Positions 62,607 to 64,000 of a DNA stretch of 64,000 nt are shown piece after piece (position 1 is the first letter of the stretch; every line of letters begins with the position of its first letter). A model generated the notes under the pieces. It had not been told where the DNA came from. It did not search any database and saw nothing but the letters and a program-made list of their open reading frames with translations. Both the position numbers and the translations under genes were made by a program. The DNA is from Dehalococcoidia bacterium UBA5748 (GTDB lineage: Bacteria > Chloroflexota > Dehalococcoidia > Dehalococcoidales > UBA5627). The DNA lies in NCBI GenBank assembly GCA_002419135.1, contig DIFM01000026.1, positions 1 to 64,000 on the forward strand, in the 5' to 3' direction.

Positions 62607-63164
62607 CTGTCTCTTAATTCAAAATCGAAAACGCTGACGATACACAAAGTAGACGAAAGCATCTTTGCGCCGCATTATTTTGCACGCTGTATGGAGTACG
62701 ACTGCAAGGATTGCTGCTGTGCTCACGGCTGTTCTGTCGATATCGCCGAGATAGACCGCATAATGTCATATAAAGACGAACTGGAAAAGCGGCTGGGAAT
62801 TAGTTCTTCCAAATGGTTTACCGGTAAAATCATCGCCGATGCCGATTATCCCTCGAAATACTACATGCGCACCAGGACCTATCACGGGTTCTGTGTTTTT
62901 CACAATAATAATGTGCGCGGCTGCCTGCTGCATACGATGGCGCTGGAAAAGGGACTCGACCCGCATCTGATTAAACCGATGGTCTGCTTTTTATTCCCGA
63001 TAACCTGGGATAAGGATTACCTGCTGATAGCGGATTTCCTTGATGAGCTGCCCTGCAAACAAAACGGGGATTCCGTTATTGACTCAATCATGCCTGAAAT
63101 CAGGTACTACCTGGGGGAAGAAATGGCTACGGAGATAGAAAACCTGAAAAATAGCCGCAAATAG
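62607..63164 (+). CDS. Cys-cluster (YkgJ/DUF3109-like) metal-binding protein, start uncertain
   Basis: A protein with clustered cysteines CMEYDCKDCCCAHGC near its N-terminus and further Cys at GFCVFH and RGCLLH, MVCFLFP, like the zinc/iron-chelating YkgJ or DUF3109 families. The first ATG in frame (62691) lies inside the Cys cluster, leaving the first Cys out. The frame is open upstream with family-like text KVDESIFAPHYFARC, a ribosome-binding site AGAGGTGG at 62589-62596 and a TATAAT at 62575-62580, but no ATG, GTG or TTG. CTG at 62607 is my best guess (185 residues). Confidence 0.7.
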   Translation: MSLNSKSKTLTIHKVDESIFAPHYFARCMEYDCKDCCCAHGCSVDIAEIDRIMSYKDELEKRLGISSSKWFTGKIIADADYPSKYYMRTRTYHGFCVFHNNNVRGCLLHTMALEKGLDPHLIKPMVCFLFPITWDKDYLLIADFLDELPCKQNGDSVIDSIMPEIRYYLGEEMATEIENLKNSRK

Positions 63165-63187
63165 CCGCTGTCGGTTTGATATTTCTA

Positions 63188-63217
63188 TTTTCCGCCTTAT
63201 GTATTTAAAGCGGAAAA
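63188..63217. terminator. Possible terminator between convergent genes
   Basis: TTTTCCGC (63188-63195) pairs with GCGGAAAA (63210-63217) at the 3' ends of the Cys-cluster gene and azlD, overlapping the azlD stop. The T-runs are short. Confidence 0.4.
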
Positions 63218-63543
63218 ATCGTCCTGATTAAAATCATATAGCACAGGGTGCCTCCGGCAATACTCCAGAAGATATTTTTTCTCCACAGGTGAACCACCAC
63301 AACAACAGCAACGGAAATCAATTCCGCCAGCCCGAAGGGGAACTCGGTAAGGTCGATTGACCTCAAACAATAAATCACCAGTGTCGCCATAATAGCCCCG
63401 GGCAGAACTTTCCCCAAATAATTTATGAACCTAGGTAACTCTTTTTTATTGCCGAATACCATAAACGGCAGTGCCCTGGTTATCCATGTCATGATTGCAG
63501 TTACCGCGAATATGGCGACGGCATCCCACACCGGAATATTCAC
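63205..63543 (-). CDS. azlD: AzlD-family branched-chain amino acid exporter subunit
   Basis: A 112-residue membrane protein with four hydrophobic segments. AVIMTWITRALPF-like text (AIMTWITRALPFMVFGNK) near the N-terminus and LGKVLPGAIMATLVIYCLR are typical of AzlD (the small partner of AzlC, exporting branched-chain amino acids or analogues). It overlaps azlC by four bases, which secures the pairing. Confidence 0.88.
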   Translation of the reverse strand: MNIPVWDAVAIFAVTAIMTWITRALPFMVFGNKKELPRFINYLGKVLPGAIMATLVIYCLRSIDLTEFPFGLAELISVAVVVVVHLWRKNIFWSIAGGTLCYMILIRTIFPL

Positions 63544-64000
63544 GATGCGGACACCTCTTTTACTGTTTCAATTCTTCCTTTAAGTAATGCCAGTAACAGT
63601 ACCGTAAAGCATAATGAAGGCATTATAAAATTATCGGGCCCCATTATAAGCAGGAATAGAATAGCTGAAATTAAGCCGATTATAACCGGAGTAAATGCTT
63701 TGACCTGCTTGATATGGTTTATCAGGAGGATAACAAACAGTGCCGTCATACAGAAGTCTATTCCGGTTAAGTCGAAAGGAATCAACGTGCCGATGAGCAC
63801 TCCCAATACGGAGCCGCTAATCCACCAGCAGTGGTTGAACAACGATATATAAAAAGCCGCTTTATCGGGGTCTACTCCCTCAGGATACTTACATGTACTT
63901 AGCAAAACATAGGTTTCGTCAGTCAGAGACATTACCATATAGGGGTATTTCCAGCCCATCCGGCGGTACCGATCGATAAACCCCAACCCATAGAAAATAT
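63540..64000 (-). CDS. azlC: AzlC-family permease, N-terminus beyond window
   Basis: The C-terminal 150 or so residues of an AzlC-type branched-chain amino acid export permease, with GFIDRYRRMGWKYPYMVMSLTDETYVLL, then FNHCWWISGSVLGVLIGTLIPFDLTGIDF. The frame is open to the window edge (reading IFYGLGFIDRY), so the gene continues past 64000; the codon at 63986 is not the real start. It is co-translated with azlD. Confidence 0.88.
   Translation of the reverse strand, partial: IFYGLGFIDRYRRMGWKYPYMVMSLTDETYVLLSTCKYPEGVDPDKAAFYISLFNHCWWISGSVLGVLIGTLIPFDLTGIDFCMTALFVILLINHIKQVKAFTPVIIGLISAILFLLIMGPDNFIMPSLCFTVLLLALLKGRIETVKEVSAS

Overview
The window looks like a chromosomal stretch from an anaerobic bacterium of the Dehalococcoidia (Chloroflexota) or a close relative. 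This is an inference from gene content, not a proven placement. Supporting traits are an archaeal-type phosphoglycerate mutase, a Re-citrate-synthase-like enzyme, a recA-recX-rny-ymdB-PHP-plsY neighbourhood, many small zinc-ribbon proteins, a bacterial RRM protein, split Tat genes and no respiratory oxygen enzymes. Many genes have good Shine-Dalgarno sites, but a few appear to be leaderless, with a -10 box almost touching the start codon.

Layout. 1-7.7 kb: fmt, mazG, an alpha/beta hydrolase, tRNA-Pro(CGG), apgM, a zinc-ribbon membrane protein and lysC. 7.7-16.3 kb: a NifU-like scaffold and a tiny His-rich metal-binding peptide, divergent from nhaA, then recA, recX, rny, ymdB-like, PHP phosphoesterase, plsY and a B-box-like membrane protein. 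16.6-21.3 kb: a reverse Sir2/GNAT/DNA-glycosylase operon, a Re-citrate/homocitrate synthase family enzyme and argC. 21.7-25.2 kb: a reverse operon for a membrane protein, a lipoprotein and a secreted clan-CD-peptidase-like protein, divergent from an ECF sigma/anti-sigma pair. 25.5-34.2 kb: an MFS transporter, a VTT membrane protein, the Tat cluster (tatA, a frameshifted second tatA, tatB-like, tatC), then an AIR-synthase-like protein, nadA, cutA, cysE, a NIL-domain protein and a DUF5661-like protein. 34.2-37.8 kb: a reverse block with a methyltransferase, a TIGR04076-like protein, a cation exchanger, and an NSS transporter with its 35-residue partner.

38.2-46.0 kb is the clearest accessory region. 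It is an AT-richer operon with its own promoter and operator-like palindrome. It encodes an 86-residue protein resembling the N-terminus of Type III Mod methyltransferases, a 1121-residue PLD-nuclease/SNF2-helicase fusion, and a 1110-residue adenine methyltransferase with a built-in target-recognition region. It ends with a pRiA4b ORF-3-like protein, a terminator and tRNA-Arg(CCT). I read it as an ATP-dependent restriction-modification system of unusual architecture and the best candidate for a poorly described system here.

46.4-55.9 kb is a signalling operon: a periplasmic-binding-domain histidine kinase, a stand-alone receiver, a 2078-residue REC-GAF-PAS-kinase, and a REC-HD-GYP c-di-GMP phosphodiesterase. 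56-64 kb holds an ABC-F ATPase, Maf, a Fic protein with a palindromic promoter region, an HI0933-type flavoprotein, a zinc-ribbon protein, an RRM protein, a Cys-cluster protein with no normal start codon, and azlD plus a truncated azlC at the window edge.

Most gene-poor gaps are filled with short interspersed repeats of at least two families. One is built on the words TTCGTGGTGAGC/TTGTCGAACCATAACGG and CTCAGAATGACA. The other is a MITE-like unit with CCCTCATC ends and a CCTTCCCCCGGGGGAAGG palindrome. No CRISPR array, transposase, integrase, rRNA or reductive dehalogenase gene was seen.
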